From NCBI RefSeq assembly GCF_036174265.1, contig NZ_CP108055.1, forward strand, positions 7,440,001 through 7,504,000: DNA of 64,000 nucleotides, given 5' to 3'. Shown here piece after piece: positions 8,640 to 17,126 of this stretch. A program made the position numbers and the translations under genes. Each line of letters starts with the position of its first letter. The stretch's first letter is position 1. Source of the stretch: Streptomyces sp. NBC_00285 (GTDB lineage: Bacteria > Actinomycetota > Actinomycetes > Streptomycetales > Streptomycetaceae). The notes under the pieces are model-generated. The model had not been told where the DNA came from and made no database searches. It saw only the letters and a program-made list of their open reading frames with translations.

Positions 8640-9877
8640 TGCCCCCCAATCCGATGAAGCGCAAGCTCGCGAACCGCAACCTCGTGAGGCGCCACCTCGT
8701 GCGGAGCGCCCTGATCGCGGGCGCCGCGTTCGTCGCCCTCGCCGCCTGCGGTACCGAGACCAGGCACGGGACGAACGAGGACCACGGCACCAAGGCGGCC
8801 GCTCCCGTCCCGGTGAGACAGGTGAAACCGGTGAGGAAGCCGGTCCAGGGGCTGCCGGGGATGCCGCCCGTCCTCGACCCGCACGACGTCTACGCGGCGG
8901 ACCGGCCGAACAGGTTGTCGCCGGTGGTCAAGGACTTCCCGTCCCGGGTGTACGTGCCCAACACCGAGTCCGACACGGTCTCCGTCATCGACCCGAGGAC
9001 GTACGAGGTCATCGAGACGATCCGGGTGGGCCGCCAGCCCCAACACGTCGTCCCCTCCTGGGACATGAAGACGCTCTGGGTCAACAACGACCGCGGCAAC
9101 ACCCTCACCCCCATCGACCCGAGGACCGGGGAGGCGGGCACACCGGTCGAGGTGCACGACCCGTACAACCTCTACTTCACGCCCAACGGCAAGTACGCCG
9201 TCGTGATGGCCTCCCTCGACCGCGAACTCGTCTTCCGCGACCCGCACACCATGAAGGTGGTCAAGACCGAACCGGTCAGCTGCTACGGCGTCAACCACGC
9301 CGACTTCTCCCTGGACGGGAGGTACTTCATCGTGTCCTGCGAGTTCAGCGGCGAGCTGCTGAAGGTCGATACCGAGAAGATGAAAGTCGTCGGGCAACTG
9401 AGACTGCCCTTCCGCGGGGCCATGCCGCAGGACGTCAAGATCTCGCCGGACGGGAAGCGGTTCTACATCGCGGACATGATGGCCGACGGGATGTGGGTGC
9501 TGGACGGCGACAAGTTCACCGAGCCGACCCTGCTGCCCACCGGCAAGGGCACCCACGGCCTGTACATCAGCCGCGACTCCCGCGAGATGTATGTCTCCAA
9601 CCGCGGCGAAGGGACCGTCTCCGTCTTCGACTTCACCCGGAACAGGCTCACCAAGAAGTGGCACCTGCCCCACGGCGGCAGCCCCGACATGGGCGGCGTC
9701 TCGGCCGACGGCAAGGTCCTGTGGCTGTCGGGCCGTTACAACTCCGAGGTGTACGCCATCGACACCCGCACCGGAGCCCAGCTCGCCCGCGTCAAGGTCG
9801 GCAGCGGCCCGCACGGACTCGCGGTGTACCCGCAGCCGGGGCGGTACTCGCTGGGGCACACCGGCATCTTCCGCTGA
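8639..9877 (+). CDS. YVTN-type beta-propeller lipoprotein
   Basis: A 412-residue exported protein with a lipoprotein signal (VALAAC) and then repeated blades of the YVTN/lactonase-like class, for example VYVPNTESDTVSVIDPRT, MYVSNRGEGTVSVFDF and a later VYAIDTRTG. It probably serves as a surface binding scaffold; no enzyme residues can be assigned. Its ATG overlaps the stop of the deacetylase-like gene (ATGA), so the two lipoproteins are likely made together and may act as a pair at the cell surface. It converges with the GNAT gene, 46 bp away. Confidence 0.88.
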   Translation: MPPNPMKRKLANRNLVRRHLVRSALIAGAAFVALAACGTETRHGTNEDHGTKAAAPVPVRQVKPVRKPVQGLPGMPPVLDPHDVYAADRPNRLSPVVKDFPSRVYVPNTESDTVSVIDPRTYEVIETIRVGRQPQHVVPSWDMKTLWVNNDRGNTLTPIDPRTGEAGTPVEVHDPYNLYFTPNGKYAVVMASLDRELVFRDPHTMKVVKTEPVSCYGVNHADFSLDGRYFIVSCEFSGELLKVDTEKMKVVGQLRLPFRGAMPQDVKISPDGKRFYIADMMADGMWVLDGDKFTEPTLLPTGKGTHGLYISRDSREMYVSNRGEGTVSVFDFTRNRLTKKWHLPHGGSPDMGGVSADGKVLWLSGRYNSEVYAIDTRTGAQLARVKVGSGPHGLAVYPQPGRYSLGHTGIFR

Positions 9878-9923
9878 CGCGAGGTCGGTCGGCGCGCGGT
9901 ACGGGTGACCGGCGGTGACGTGG

Positions 9924-10595
9924 TCACGAGTGACGGGGAGAGCGACCCGTACCGCGGCTCCCGGTGCCGAGCAGCACCGCCTCGGCGCCCACGGGCCGGT
10001 AGCCCGCCGCCTGGAACGCCCGCATGCTGCGGGCGTTTCCCGGATTGACCTGCGCCCACAGCGGTTCCTCGACGAGGTGGCGGGCCGCGGTCACCAGGGC
10101 GCGGCCCAGGCCCCGGTGCCGGGTGTCCTCGTCGATCTCGACGGACACCTCCAGCCGGCCGGCGATCCCGCGGCCCGTCACCAGCACCCCGCCCTCCGTC
10201 GTCCAGGCGCGGATCTCGTCGCGACGCCGCCGGGCGTAGACGATCCGCGGATGCCCGGCGTCCGCGATCTCCTTCAGCGCGAGCGGCGGTTCACCCGGCA
10301 GCGGTTCACCCACCAGCATCGCGTCGACCGTCTCGGACCTGCGGCCCGTCCGCGCGATGAAGGCGGCCAGGAACACCGGGTTCATCGTCGCCGCCAGCGG
10401 GTCGCAGTCCAGCCCGCGCAGAGTGGCGTGGACCCACTCGGGGTCCTCGTCCGTGAAGACGACCGAGTGAGCCGTGAAGGACAGGACACCCGCGTCCCGG
10501 TCGCACATCTGCGGCACCACCGTCGTGCCGCCGTCCGCGGGCGGGAAGACACCTCGGGCCGCCGCGTCGAGAATGTCCCGCAAGGTCTTTGTCAC
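9924..10595 (-). CDS. GNAT family N-acetyltransferase
   Basis: A 223-residue protein. The C-terminal half (about residues 125-215) is a GNAT domain with the acetyl-CoA loop RHRGLGRAL and the usual following motif NPGNARSMRAFQAAGY. The N-terminal 110 residues are poorly conserved and may recognise the acceptor, which cannot be predicted. The start is GTG 10595, because GAGGAG lies six bases upstream; the frame is open further upstream without another good site. It stands alone and is divergent from the EF-hand gene. Confidence 0.85.
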   Translation of the reverse strand: MTKTLRDILDAAARGVFPPADGGTTVVPQMCDRDAGVLSFTAHSVVFTDEDPEWVHATLRGLDCDPLAATMNPVFLAAFIARTGRRSETVDAMLVGEPLPGEPPLALKEIADAGHPRIVYARRRRDEIRAWTTEGGVLVTGRGIAGRLEVSVEIDEDTRHRGLGRALVTAARHLVEEPLWAQVNPGNARSMRAFQAAGYRPVGAEAVLLGTGSRGTGRSPRHS

Positions 10596-10767
10596 GGCTC
10601 TCCTCGTGTCTGCGTCCGCCGGAGGACCAACCCTCGCAGACCCGCCGGACTCCGCCGGGGGTGGCCCCCGGGCCCGGCCCGGTGGTCGATGCACCGCGCG
10701 CCCGGACGGGCGGTTAATCTGACCTCCGTCAGCAAGACGGCAAGGCACGAAAAAGAGGGGCGGATCG

Positions 10768-10980
10768 GTGGCGGACATCGAGGAAGCACGCAAGCAGTTC
10801 GACCGGATCGATGGAGACGGTGACGGCTTCATCACGCCCGCCGAGTTCAAGACCGCTCTCGCCCAGGGCGGCGACTGGAACGTCACCGAGTCGGTCGCCG
10901 AGGCGATCATCAAGAGCCGTGACCTGAACGGCGACAAGCTCCTGTCGTTCGACGAGTTCTGGGCGTTCCTGAACAAGTGA
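10768..10980 (+). CDS. EF-hand calcium-binding protein (calerythrin/Cab type)
   Basis: A 70-residue acidic protein made almost entirely of two EF-hands. The first loop is DGDGDGFITPAEF, with canonical Asp, Gly and final Glu ligands. The second is DLNGDKLLSFDEF. Such small proteins buffer or sense Ca2+ in the cytoplasm of Streptomyces. It starts at GTG 10768, with GAGGGG ten bases upstream, and is monocistronic, closed by the 11-bp hairpin that follows. Confidence 0.93.
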   Translation: MADIEEARKQFDRIDGDGDGFITPAEFKTALAQGGDWNVTESVAEAIIKSRDLNGDKLLSFDEFWAFLNK

Positions 10981-10989
10981 GGTCCGCGA

Positions 10990-11025
10990 AAGGGGCGCCC
11001 GTCCGGTTGCGGAGGGGCGCCCCTT
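10990..11025. terminator. Bidirectional hairpin between EF-hand and ABC ATPase genes
   Basis: Perfect 11-bp arms AAGGGGCGCCC (10990-11000) and GGGCGCCCCTT (11015-11025) with a 14-nt loop lie between two convergent genes. Flanking A and T residues allow function in both directions. Confidence 0.85.
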
Positions 11026-11027
11026 CG

Positions 11028-11813
11028 TCATGCGCGGCCACCCGACCGTACGGTCCAGCGGCCCTCGCGCCGTTCCAGGACCAACGGCAGGCCGAAACAC
11101 TTCCCGACCTGCGCGCCGGTGAGGATGTCCGACGCCGGCCCCCAGGCGAGGACGCGACCCTCACGCAGCAGCATCGCGTGGGTGGTGCCGGGCGGGAGCT
11201 CCTCCAGGTGATGGGTGACCAGGACCGTGGCCAGGGCCGGATGCGTCAGGCGCAGGGTCTCCAGCGCGTCGATCAGCTGCTCGCGGCCGGGCAGGTCGAG
11301 GCCGGTCGCCGGTTCGTCCAGGAGGAGCAGCCTCGGCTCCGGCATCAGGGCGCGGGCGATGAGCGTACGGCCGCGCTGCCCCTGCGAGAGCGTCGGCCAG
11401 CGGGCCTCGCCCAGGCCGGTGAGGCCGAGGGTGCCGATGAGCCGGTCGGCCCTTTCCCGCTGTTCGTTCGTCGGCCGCCAACGGGGGAGCGGGGCCACGG
11501 AGTTGGTCAGTCCGGTCAGGACGACGTCCCGGACTCGCAGGGGTGCGGTGAGGGGATGGCAGGGATCGACATGGCCGACGTGGGCGCGCAGCTCTCGCAG
11601 GTCGACCCGCCCCAGGCGCCGGCCCAGCACCTCGACCGTGCCGTGCGTGGGGTGGATCAGGGCGCCGAGCAGGCTGAGCAGTGTGGACTTGCCGGCTCCG
11701 TTGGCGCCGAGCAGTGCCCAGTGCTCGCCGGCCCGGACGGTCAGGGAGACCTCCCGGAGGAGCGGCCTCCCGTCCCGGACGACGTGCACGTCCTCGGCGC
11801 GCAGGACCTCCAT
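11028..11813 (-). CDS. ABC transporter ATP-binding protein, stand-alone
   Basis: A 261-residue ATPase with Walker A GANGAGKST (about residues 41-49), signature LSQGQRGR and Walker B LLLLDEP, followed by a switch His in VTHHLEELP. The layout resembles ATPases such as YlmA/ModF of unknown cargo; no permease gene is next to it. Its ATG lies within the end of leuA (TGATG overlap), so the two genes are translationally coupled. A functional link to leucine synthesis is not obvious and may only reflect shared transcription. Confidence 0.88.
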   Translation of the reverse strand: MEVLRAEDVHVVRDGRPLLREVSLTVRAGEHWALLGANGAGKSTLLSLLGALIHPTHGTVEVLGRRLGRVDLRELRAHVGHVDPCHPLTAPLRVRDVVLTGLTNSVAPLPRWRPTNEQRERADRLIGTLGLTGLGEARWPTLSQGQRGRTLIARALMPEPRLLLLDEPATGLDLPGREQLIDALETLRLTHPALATVLVTHHLEELPPGTTHAMLLREGRVLAWGPASDILTGAQVGKCFGLPLVLERREGRWTVRSGGRA

Positions 11814-13510
11814 CACCTCGCCGCCCGGTTCATCGCGGACAGCACGGCTTGTACGGCGGCCGACGATCCCATGCCCGCGCCCCATGCCGTACGGCCGTCC
11901 ACCCGGCACTCGGCGTACGCGACAGTCCCGTCCCCGTTCGCGGCCCTGTGCTCGGCGAAGTCGACGATGCCGACGGTGTGTCCGGCGCCGGCGAGCGCGT
12001 CGACGAACGCGGAGACCGGGCTGCCGCCCGTGCCCTCGTAGTCGCCGACGCGGTCCCCGGCCTCCAGCGTGCACACGAAGCGGTGGACGCCGGGCGCCTC
12101 CTCGTACGCTGACCAGGCGTGCAGCCGTACCGGGGTGGACTCCGCCAGATACGTGGCCCGGAACAGCTCGTACAGCTCCTTCGGAGTCATCTCCCGGCCG
12201 CTGGTGTCGGTGGCTTCCTGGACGGTCCTGGAGACGTCGGGGCGCATGCGCTCGGGCAGGTCGATGCCATGCCGGGTACGCAGCAGATACGCCGTGCCGC
12301 CCTTGCCGGACTGGGAGTTGACGCGGATGACCGCCTCATAGGACCGGCCGATGTCGGCGGGGTCGATGGGCAGGTAGGGGACGTTCCAGGGAGCCTCTCC
12401 CGCCGGGACCCCCGACTCCGCGGCCAGGTGGGCGTGGTGGGCGAGCCCCTTGCTGATCGCGTCCTGGTGGGTACCGGAGAAGGCGGTGTGGACGAGGTCG
12501 CCGGCGTACGGGTGGCGGGGGTGCACGGGCAGCCGGTTGCAGTGCTCGACCGTGTCGCGGACCGCGTCGATGTCGCTGAAGTCGAGCTGGGGATCGACCC
12601 CTTGGGCGTAGAGGTTCATGGCGAGGGTCACCAGGTCGACGTTGCCGGTGCGCTCGCCGTTGCCGAACAGGCAGCCCTCGACGCGCTGGGCGCCGGCCAG
12701 CACGGCGAGTTCGGCGCAGGCGACTCCGGTGCCGCGGTCGTTGTGCGGATGGACGGAGAGGATCACCGCGTCGCGGCGGGCCAGGTGGCGGTGGGCGTAC
12801 TCGATCTGGTCGGCGTAGACGTTCGGGGTGGCGATCTCGACGGTCGCCGGCAGGTTGTGGGTGACCGGGCGGTCCGGGCTCGCGTCCCACAGCTCCGTCA
12901 GCCTGCCGCACAGGTCCAGGACGAAGTCCGGCTCGGTGAGGTTGAAAGTCTCGGGGGAGAACTGGAAGCGGACATGCGCCGTGCCCTCGGCCCGCCGCGC
13001 CATCTGCTCGGCCGCCTTCCGCACGGTCCGCCACACCTCCTCGCGGTCACGGCCCAGGACGACGTCCCGCCACACCGGCGACGTCGCGATGTACAGGTGC
13101 ACGACGGCTCGCGGCAGCCCGGCGATCGCGTCGAAGGTCCTGTCGACGAGGTCGGTACGGGCCGGGGTGAAGACGACGGGCGTGACGTCGTCGGGCACGG
13201 CACCACCGGTCACCAGGTGCCGTACGAAGTCGAAGTCCGTGCGGCTCGCCGACGGATAGCCGACCTCGATCTCCTTGAATCCGGTGCGCACCAGCAGGTC
13301 GAAGAGACGGCTCTTGCGCGGGGTGTCCATCGGCTCGGCCAGGGCCTGGTTGCCGTCGCGCAGGTCGACGGGGACCCACAGGGGCGCGCGGTCGATGCGG
13401 GCGGACGGCCAACTCCGGTCGGTGACCGGCACGTCGACCCGGTCCTCGAAGGGGCGGTAGCGGTGGAACGGCATGGGGCTCGGACGCTGGGGGTTCCAGA
13501 CGGAGGTCAC
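11813..13510 (-). CDS. leuA: 2-isopropylmalate synthase
   Basis: A 565-residue enzyme that condenses acetyl-CoA with 2-ketoisovalerate, the first committed step of leucine synthesis. The catalytic TIM barrel begins with the HMGL-like motif DLRDGNQAL and includes [13 protein letters not shown], whose His residues bind the metal. The last 130 residues form the leucine-sensing LeuA dimer domain (with an AYAECRV segment). GTG 13510 is chosen because AAGGA lies upstream and the protein then begins at the expected position. Regulation appears dual: a Leu-rich leader peptide with hairpin, and operator repeats facing a GntR gene. Confidence 0.96.
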   Translation of the reverse strand: MTSVWNPQRPSPMPFHRYRPFEDRVDVPVTDRSWPSARIDRAPLWVPVDLRDGNQALAEPMDTPRKSRLFDLLVRTGFKEIEVGYPSASRTDFDFVRHLVTGGAVPDDVTPVVFTPARTDLVDRTFDAIAGLPRAVVHLYIATSPVWRDVVLGRDREEVWRTVRKAAEQMARRAEGTAHVRFQFSPETFNLTEPDFVLDLCGRLTELWDASPDRPVTHNLPATVEIATPNVYADQIEYAHRHLARRDAVILSVHPHNDRGTGVACAELAVLAGAQRVEGCLFGNGERTGNVDLVTLAMNLYAQGVDPQLDFSDIDAVRDTVEHCNRLPVHPRHPYAGDLVHTAFSGTHQDAISKGLAHHAHLAAESGVPAGEAPWNVPYLPIDPADIGRSYEAVIRVNSQSGKGGTAYLLRTRHGIDLPERMRPDVSRTVQEATDTSGREMTPKELYELFRATYLAESTPVRLHAWSAYEEAPGVHRFVCTLEAGDRVGDYEGTGGSPVSAFVDALAGAGHTVGIVDFAEHRAANGDGTVAYAECRVDGRTAWGAGMGSSAAVQAVLSAMNRAAR

Positions 13511-13556
13511 GGGGAGGTCCTTCGGCTCGGTCGGCACGGACCGGCAGCACGGCATC

Positions 13557-13594
13557 CCGCGGCGGGGTGCCGGTCGCGTCAGGCCCCGCCGCGG
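13557..13594 (-). promoter_or_regulatory. leuA attenuator hairpin
   Basis: Perfect 11-bp arms CCGCGGCGGGG (13557-13567) and CCCCGCCGCGG (13584-13594) with a 16-nt loop lie in the leuA leader, 47 bp before the leuA start. The 5' arm of the RNA begins within the leader-peptide codons just after the Leu codons, and the leader stop codon lies in the loop. A ribosome stalled on the Leu codons would cover the 5' arm and stop the hairpin forming. There is no U-run. Confidence 0.75.
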
Positions 13595-13626
13595 CAGCCG
13601 AGAAGAAGGAGACCGCGGAACGTCAT
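13579..13626 (-). CDS. leuL: leuA leader peptide (15 residues, four consecutive Leu)
   Basis: This short reading frame encodes [15 protein letters not shown], with the consecutive leucine codons CTC CTT CTT CTC at 13600-13611. It lies between the predicted leuA promoter and the leuA attenuator hairpin. The start codon is about six bases beyond a good -10 element, so the leader mRNA may be leaderless; no ribosome binding site is seen at normal distance. Its composition and position are those of an attenuation control peptide that senses charged tRNA-Leu. Confidence 0.8.
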   Translation of the reverse strand: MTFRGLLLLGCRGGA

Positions 13627-13632
13627 GTCCGT

Positions 13633-13662
13633 ACGCTATCCACTCCTCAGCTCCTCAGACAA
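13633..13662 (-). promoter_or_regulatory. Predicted leuA promoter
   Basis: On the minus strand, TTGTCT (13657-13662) and TAGCGT (13633-13638) are separated by 18 bp, a reasonable -35/-10 pair for the main Streptomyces sigma factor. Transcription would begin about 13626, at the leader-peptide ATG. The -35 hexamer falls inside the first 14-bp operator-like repeat. Confidence 0.6.
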
Positions 13663-13693
13663 GTAGAATTCTTCTGAGTCCTCAGACAAGTAG
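13653..13693. promoter_or_regulatory. 14-bp direct repeats, candidate GntR operators
   Basis: CCTCAGACAAGTAG occurs at 13653-13666 and again at 13680-13693, a spacing of 27 bp. The first copy overlaps the predicted leuA -35 region; the second abuts the GntR gene start. The opposite strand reads CTACTTGTCTGAGG, containing TTGTCTGA, which resembles the TNGT(N)nACNA half-sites of FadR/FCD-type GntR proteins. The inference is joint repression of leuA and the regulator gene. Confidence 0.65.
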
Positions 13694-13702
13694 GTGAAAG
13701 CC

Positions 13703-14380
13703 GTGCCGCTCGGCGCCCTCCGCCCCAGCCCCCTGGTCGAACAGGCCGCCGAGCGCCTGCGCGAGCAGATCACCGCCGGACACTGGCCCGTCGGTACCAA
13801 GCTCCCCGGGGAGACGACCCTCGCCAAGGAGCTCGGTGTGGGCCGCTCCACGGTCCGGGAAGCGCTGCGGGCGCTGGCCGGGGCGGGGCTGGTGCGGCCC
13901 AGGCAGGGAGCGGGGGTCTTCGTCACCGCGACGGAGGTGGCCGAGGACTGGCCCACGCGACTGCGCCGGGCCACGGTCACGGACGTCTACGAGGTCCGCA
14001 TGGCGGTGGAGGTCCACGCGGCTCGCCTCGCCGCGCGACGGTGTACGGCGCAGGACGTGACGGCGATGGAACACGCACTGGAGGGCCGGCGGGCGGCCTC
14101 CGCGGCCTCCGACGCGGCCTTCGTCGACGCGGACATCACCTTCCACGCGGCCGTGGTCGCCGCCGCGCACAACCCCGTATTCACCGATCTCTTCCGGGAG
14201 TTCACCCCCGTCCTGCGCGAGGGCCTGACCGAACTCCTCGCACTGACCGCCTTGCGCGCCACCGATCCCAACACGGCCGACGAGGCGCACGCGGCCCTGG
14301 TCCGGGCGGTGGCGGACGGGGACGCGGAGGGGGCGGCGGAAATTCTGCGGGGGGAGCTGGAGGATCCCTTCGGGGGCTAG
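13703..14380 (+). CDS. GntR-family regulator, FCD (FadR) subgroup
   Basis: A 225-residue repressor with an N-terminal winged helix-turn-helix (residues 5-75, motifs LPGETTLAKELGVGRSTVRE and RQGAGVFV) and a helical FCD effector domain with the metal-binding pattern expected of the family (E..AA..AA and later H residues). The start is GTG 13703, with AGGTGA just upstream; GTG 13694 is possible. It is divergent from leuA across two identical 14-bp repeats, which suggests control of leuA, perhaps in response to a pathway acid or amino acid. Confidence 0.88.
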   Translation: MPLGALRPSPLVEQAAERLREQITAGHWPVGTKLPGETTLAKELGVGRSTVREALRALAGAGLVRPRQGAGVFVTATEVAEDWPTRLRRATVTDVYEVRMAVEVHAARLAARRCTAQDVTAMEHALEGRRAASAASDAAFVDADITFHAAVVAAAHNPVFTDLFREFTPVLREGLTELLALTALRATDPNTADEAHAALVRAVADGDAEGAAEILRGELEDPFGG

Positions 14381-14553
14381 GGTCCTTCTGATCCATCTCC
14401 GCGGCGTCACGCTGCCCTGCCGCCCCCGACGGCCGACGAGCCCGTCCGGGTGACGGGTGGCCAGGATCGGTCCGGTGTCGGAATAGTGCGTGCCGGTTCG
14501 AGGTTGAGGTCACGCAAGCGCATGCGCGTGCATCAGTCATGGAAGGGTCTGTC

Positions 14554-15213
14554 ATGAAGATCGGCATCATCGGCGCGGGCAACATCGGCGGCAACCTCAC
14601 CCGGCGGCTCACCACCCTCGGCCACGAGGTCGTCGTGGCCAACTCCCGCGGCCCGCAGACGCTCACGGAACTCGCCGAGGAGACGGGTGCGACGCCGGTC
14701 ACCGTCGAGGAGGCGGCGCGCGGTGCGGAGGTCGTGGTCGTCACCATTCCGCTCAAGGCGATCCCGGACCTCCCGTCGGATCTCCTCGCCGGGGCGTCCG
14801 ACGGGGTGGCCGTCATCGACACCGGCAACTACTACCCGCAGCGGGACGGCAGGATCGCGGCGATCCTGGACGAGGGCCTCACCGAGAGCCGCTGGACGGC
14901 AGAGCACATCGGCCACCCGGTGATCAAGGCGTTCAACGGCACGTACGCCCAGGACATCCTGGACCGCCCCCGCCCGGCCGGCGACCCCGAGCGCATCGCC
15001 CTCCCGGTCGCGGGCGACGACGGGCCGGCCAAGGACAAGGTGCGGGCCCTCATCGACGAACTCGGCTTCGACACCGTCGACGCGGGCGGCCTCGACGAGT
15101 CCTGGCGTCAGCAGCCGGACACGCCGGTGTACGGACTGCAGGCCGGGGTCGACGCCGTCACCAAGGCGCTGGCACAGGCGAGCCGGGAGCGTACGGCGCA
15201 GTTCGGGGGATAG
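14554..15213 (+). CDS. NAD(P)-binding oxidoreductase, F420-dependent NADP reductase-like
   Basis: A 219-residue protein with an N-terminal Rossmann fold (IGIIGAGNIGGNL, GxGxxG) and the conserved IDTGNYYP and KAFNGTYA segments of the F420-dependent NADP reductase family (pfam F420_oxidored). It probably transfers hydride between a deazaflavin or other cofactor and NADP in the cytoplasm. The start is ATG 14554 because GGAAGGG lies just upstream; an earlier in-frame ATG at 14539 lacks a good site. A bidirectional hairpin separates it from the MOSC gene. Confidence 0.85.
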   Translation: MKIGIIGAGNIGGNLTRRLTTLGHEVVVANSRGPQTLTELAEETGATPVTVEEAARGAEVVVVTIPLKAIPDLPSDLLAGASDGVAVIDTGNYYPQRDGRIAAILDEGLTESRWTAEHIGHPVIKAFNGTYAQDILDRPRPAGDPERIALPVAGDDGPAKDKVRALIDELGFDTVDAGGLDESWRQQPDTPVYGLQAGVDAVTKALAQASRERTAQFGG

Positions 15214-15265
15214 GGCACGCGACCGCACGGCGACGCCCGGACCCCGAGCGGGAGAACGAGGCGTA

Positions 15266-15303
15266 CCGCCTGCGCCTGACACCCCCGGGTGCGGCGCAGG
15301 CGG
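15266..15303. terminator. Bidirectional hairpin between convergent genes
   Basis: Perfect 11-bp arms CCGCCTGCGCC (15266-15276) and GGCGCAGGCGG (15293-15303), loop 16 nt, between the F420 reductase-like gene and the MOSC gene. Confidence 0.8.
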
Positions 15304-15315
15304 CCCGTCGTGCGC

Positions 15316-15858
15316 TCAGACGATGTCCAGTGGCCGGTGCGGCCCGGCAGGCAGTTCGACGACGACGGGGTCCCCGGGCCGCACCAGGCCCCCGACGGCG
15401 ACGACACTCATGACCCCGGACCTGAACCGCGCCCGGCCGTCCTCGTCCCGCCCGACGACCTGCTTGAGCAGCCCCTTGCGGAACCCGTCGATCTGCGCAC
15501 ATGGATTCCGCAGCCCGGTGATCTCGACGACGGCCGTCTCCCCGAGCAGCAGCCGGGTACCCCGGGGCAGGGAGAGCAGATCGACGCCGCGGGTGGTGAC
15601 GTTCTCACCGAGCTGTCCGGCCGTCACCTCGAACCCGGCCCGCCGCACCTCCTCGAACAGCTCCTCGTGCATGAGGTGGACCTGCCGGAGATTGGGCTGC
15701 GAAGGATCCATCGCCATCCGGAAACGGTGCTTCACCGTCGCCCCGCCGTGGACGTCCCCCTCCACCCCGAAACCGGCGAGCAGCGTGACGCTCTCCCGGT
15801 TCGGCTTGGTGAAGGAGTACGTCCCGTTCCTGCTGACCGCGGCAACCGTCCCACTCAT
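15316..15858 (-). CDS. MOSC domain-containing protein
   Basis: A 180-residue protein consisting of one MOSC domain. Family features include GDVHGG near residue 35, the segment LGENVTTRGVDLLSLPRG, and the conserved Cys in RNPCAQID. MOSC domains carry sulfur or bind molybdenum cofactor; stand-alone members handle thiol or N-hydroxylated compounds. It starts at ATG 15858 with GGGGAG upstream. The GH25 gene lies 29 bp away on the same strand, so the two may be co-transcribed, though no functional link is evident. Confidence 0.88.
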   Translation of the reverse strand: MSGTVAAVSRNGTYSFTKPNRESVTLLAGFGVEGDVHGGATVKHRFRMAMDPSQPNLRQVHLMHEELFEEVRRAGFEVTAGQLGENVTTRGVDLLSLPRGTRLLLGETAVVEITGLRNPCAQIDGFRKGLLKQVVGRDEDGRARFRSGVMSVVAVGGLVRPGDPVVVELPAGPHRPLDIV

Positions 15859-15887
15859 GAACGAAGCTCCCCACTTCTTTGCGACGA

Positions 15888-16442
15888 CTACTTCGCCGCC
15901 CACTCGCGCAGCGCCGACTTGCTCGCGAAGTCGGCGACGTTCTTGTCCAGAGGATCGTCGGTGTACTGGTGGAAGCGCCACTTGGCCTTGATGCGGGGCT
16001 TGCCCGCGGTGACGTAGTCGGCGATCCACAGACCGTCGCCGGCGTACGACGTCGTGTCGAACGTCAGCCAGTAGTTCCTGTTCGTGTAGAGGACGACCCG
16101 GTTGTCCGGGCGCAGTTGCTTCACCTTGCGGATGAAGGCGTCCTTCTCCGCGTTGGACGCGTGGGTGCCCTCGCCGGTCGTCTCCCAGTCCACGGCGAGG
16201 ATGTCACCCGCCTTCTCGGGGGCGTGCTTCACGAAGTACTCGGCCTGCGCGGTGAGGTTGCCGGGCCACAGGAAGTGGTAGAAGCCGACGACCAGACCGG
16301 CGTCGCGGCCGTGCTTGGTCTGGGCGGAGAGTTTCGGGTTGACGTAGGAGCGGCCCTCCGTCGCCTTGACGAAGGCGAAGGAGAGACCGTCCGTGTCGTA
16401 CGACGAGGACTGGTAGGCGCTGACATCGATGCCGCGGAGCAT
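15888..16442 (-). CDS. Glycoside hydrolase family 25 (lysozyme-like) protein
   Basis: A 184-residue GH25 domain with the family's opening GIDVSAYQ (catalytic Asp), the central AVDWETT (catalytic Asp/Glu pair) and a C-terminal FHQYTDD segment. GH25 enzymes cut the beta-1,4 bond between MurNAc and GlcNAc. No signal peptide is visible, so it is either cytoplasmic, leaves by an unconventional route, or is released on lysis. This is the last gene of the left flank before the accessory block. Confidence 0.88.
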   Translation of the reverse strand: MLRGIDVSAYQSSSYDTDGLSFAFVKATEGRSYVNPKLSAQTKHGRDAGLVVGFYHFLWPGNLTAQAEYFVKHAPEKAGDILAVDWETTGEGTHASNAEKDAFIRKVKQLRPDNRVVLYTNRNYWLTFDTTSYAGDGLWIADYVTAGKPRIKAKWRFHQYTDDPLDKNVADFASKSALREWAAK

Positions 16443-17126
16443 GTGGGGGCTCCCTGAAGTCGGAGTGGGGGAAGGGAAGTCGATGATGCCCCACCCGCCC
16501 TGCCCGGGAACCTCGGCCCTGCGTGGTCACCAGTTCGAACCCCCTCGCCGGCCTCGGCGGCCGACCGGACATGTCGGGCCTCGCAAGTCCGCCGCCAGCG
16601 GGGACAGCCGTACGGCGGTCCTCCCGTCCGTGGGGCCGGTGGAGGGGATTGCGGGGGACACGCCGTATGCGTCCGTCATGATGAGGATGCAGTGGTTCGT
16701 CGGGCAGCCGGCCGCCGTGCCTCTCCCGTCCGGTCCGAGCCCGGTGACCGGCCCGCCGAACTCCGTGCGGGACCAGGGGTGTTCACCGGCTGATCTCCTT
16801 CGCCACAGCCCACAGCCCACAGCCGTACCCGTCGTCGTACCCCGCGGTGGCGATGACCGGCGGGATGCGCAGGGGGGAATCACCTGGGCGGACCGCCGCC
16901 CTCGTCCCGCGTGCGGACGGCCGTGCGTGAACGATCACGCGGGACGAGGGCTTGACGTCCTGTCGGTGCGGTCTCCTCGGGACCTTGTGACGAGTCGGTG
17001 GCCGGGACGTTCATGACCGCCTGGTGGCCGGTGTCGATCGGCCGGTCCGACGACGACTCGGTGACCTCGGGGGTGCCACGGAGCGGATACCGGTTGCCCG
17101 TCAGGATCGACGCACAGCAGGTTCGT
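16443..17126. other. 684-bp non-coding junction, left edge of the accessory block
   Basis: I find no reading frame with convincing family features or codon structure here. The stretch holds the GH25 promoter (leftward), the end of the sigma-factor transcript, and a 15-bp perfect inverted repeat at 16899-16950. No integrase, tRNA gene or copy of the sdaA-end core repeat is seen, so the left boundary of the inserted DNA is not defined by an obvious attachment site. Confidence 0.5.
16899..16950. terminator. 15-bp perfect inverted repeat, probable terminator
   Basis: Arms CCCTCGTCCCGCGTG (16899-16913) and CACGCGGGACGAGGG (16936-16950), loop 22 nt. It lies about 180 bp beyond the end of the sigma-factor gene and probably ends the leftward polyketide operon; it could instead be an operator. 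Confidence 0.55.

Noticed and set aside
12119..13666. 515-codon plus-strand frame opposite leuA
   Set aside because: Shadow of leuA with no motifs and no ribosome binding site; it also crosses the leader region.
16478..16499. Partial similarity to the sdaA-end core (TCGATGATG followed by CCCGCCC) near the left junction
   Set aside because: Only about 16 scattered bases agree, no terminator or iterons are near, and the overlap falls at the GH25 upstream region; chance is likely.
16527..16883. 118-codon minus-strand frame in the left junction
   Set aside because: No start signal, no recognisable domain, and Arg/Gly/Pro/Thr-rich composition typical of random high-GC frames.
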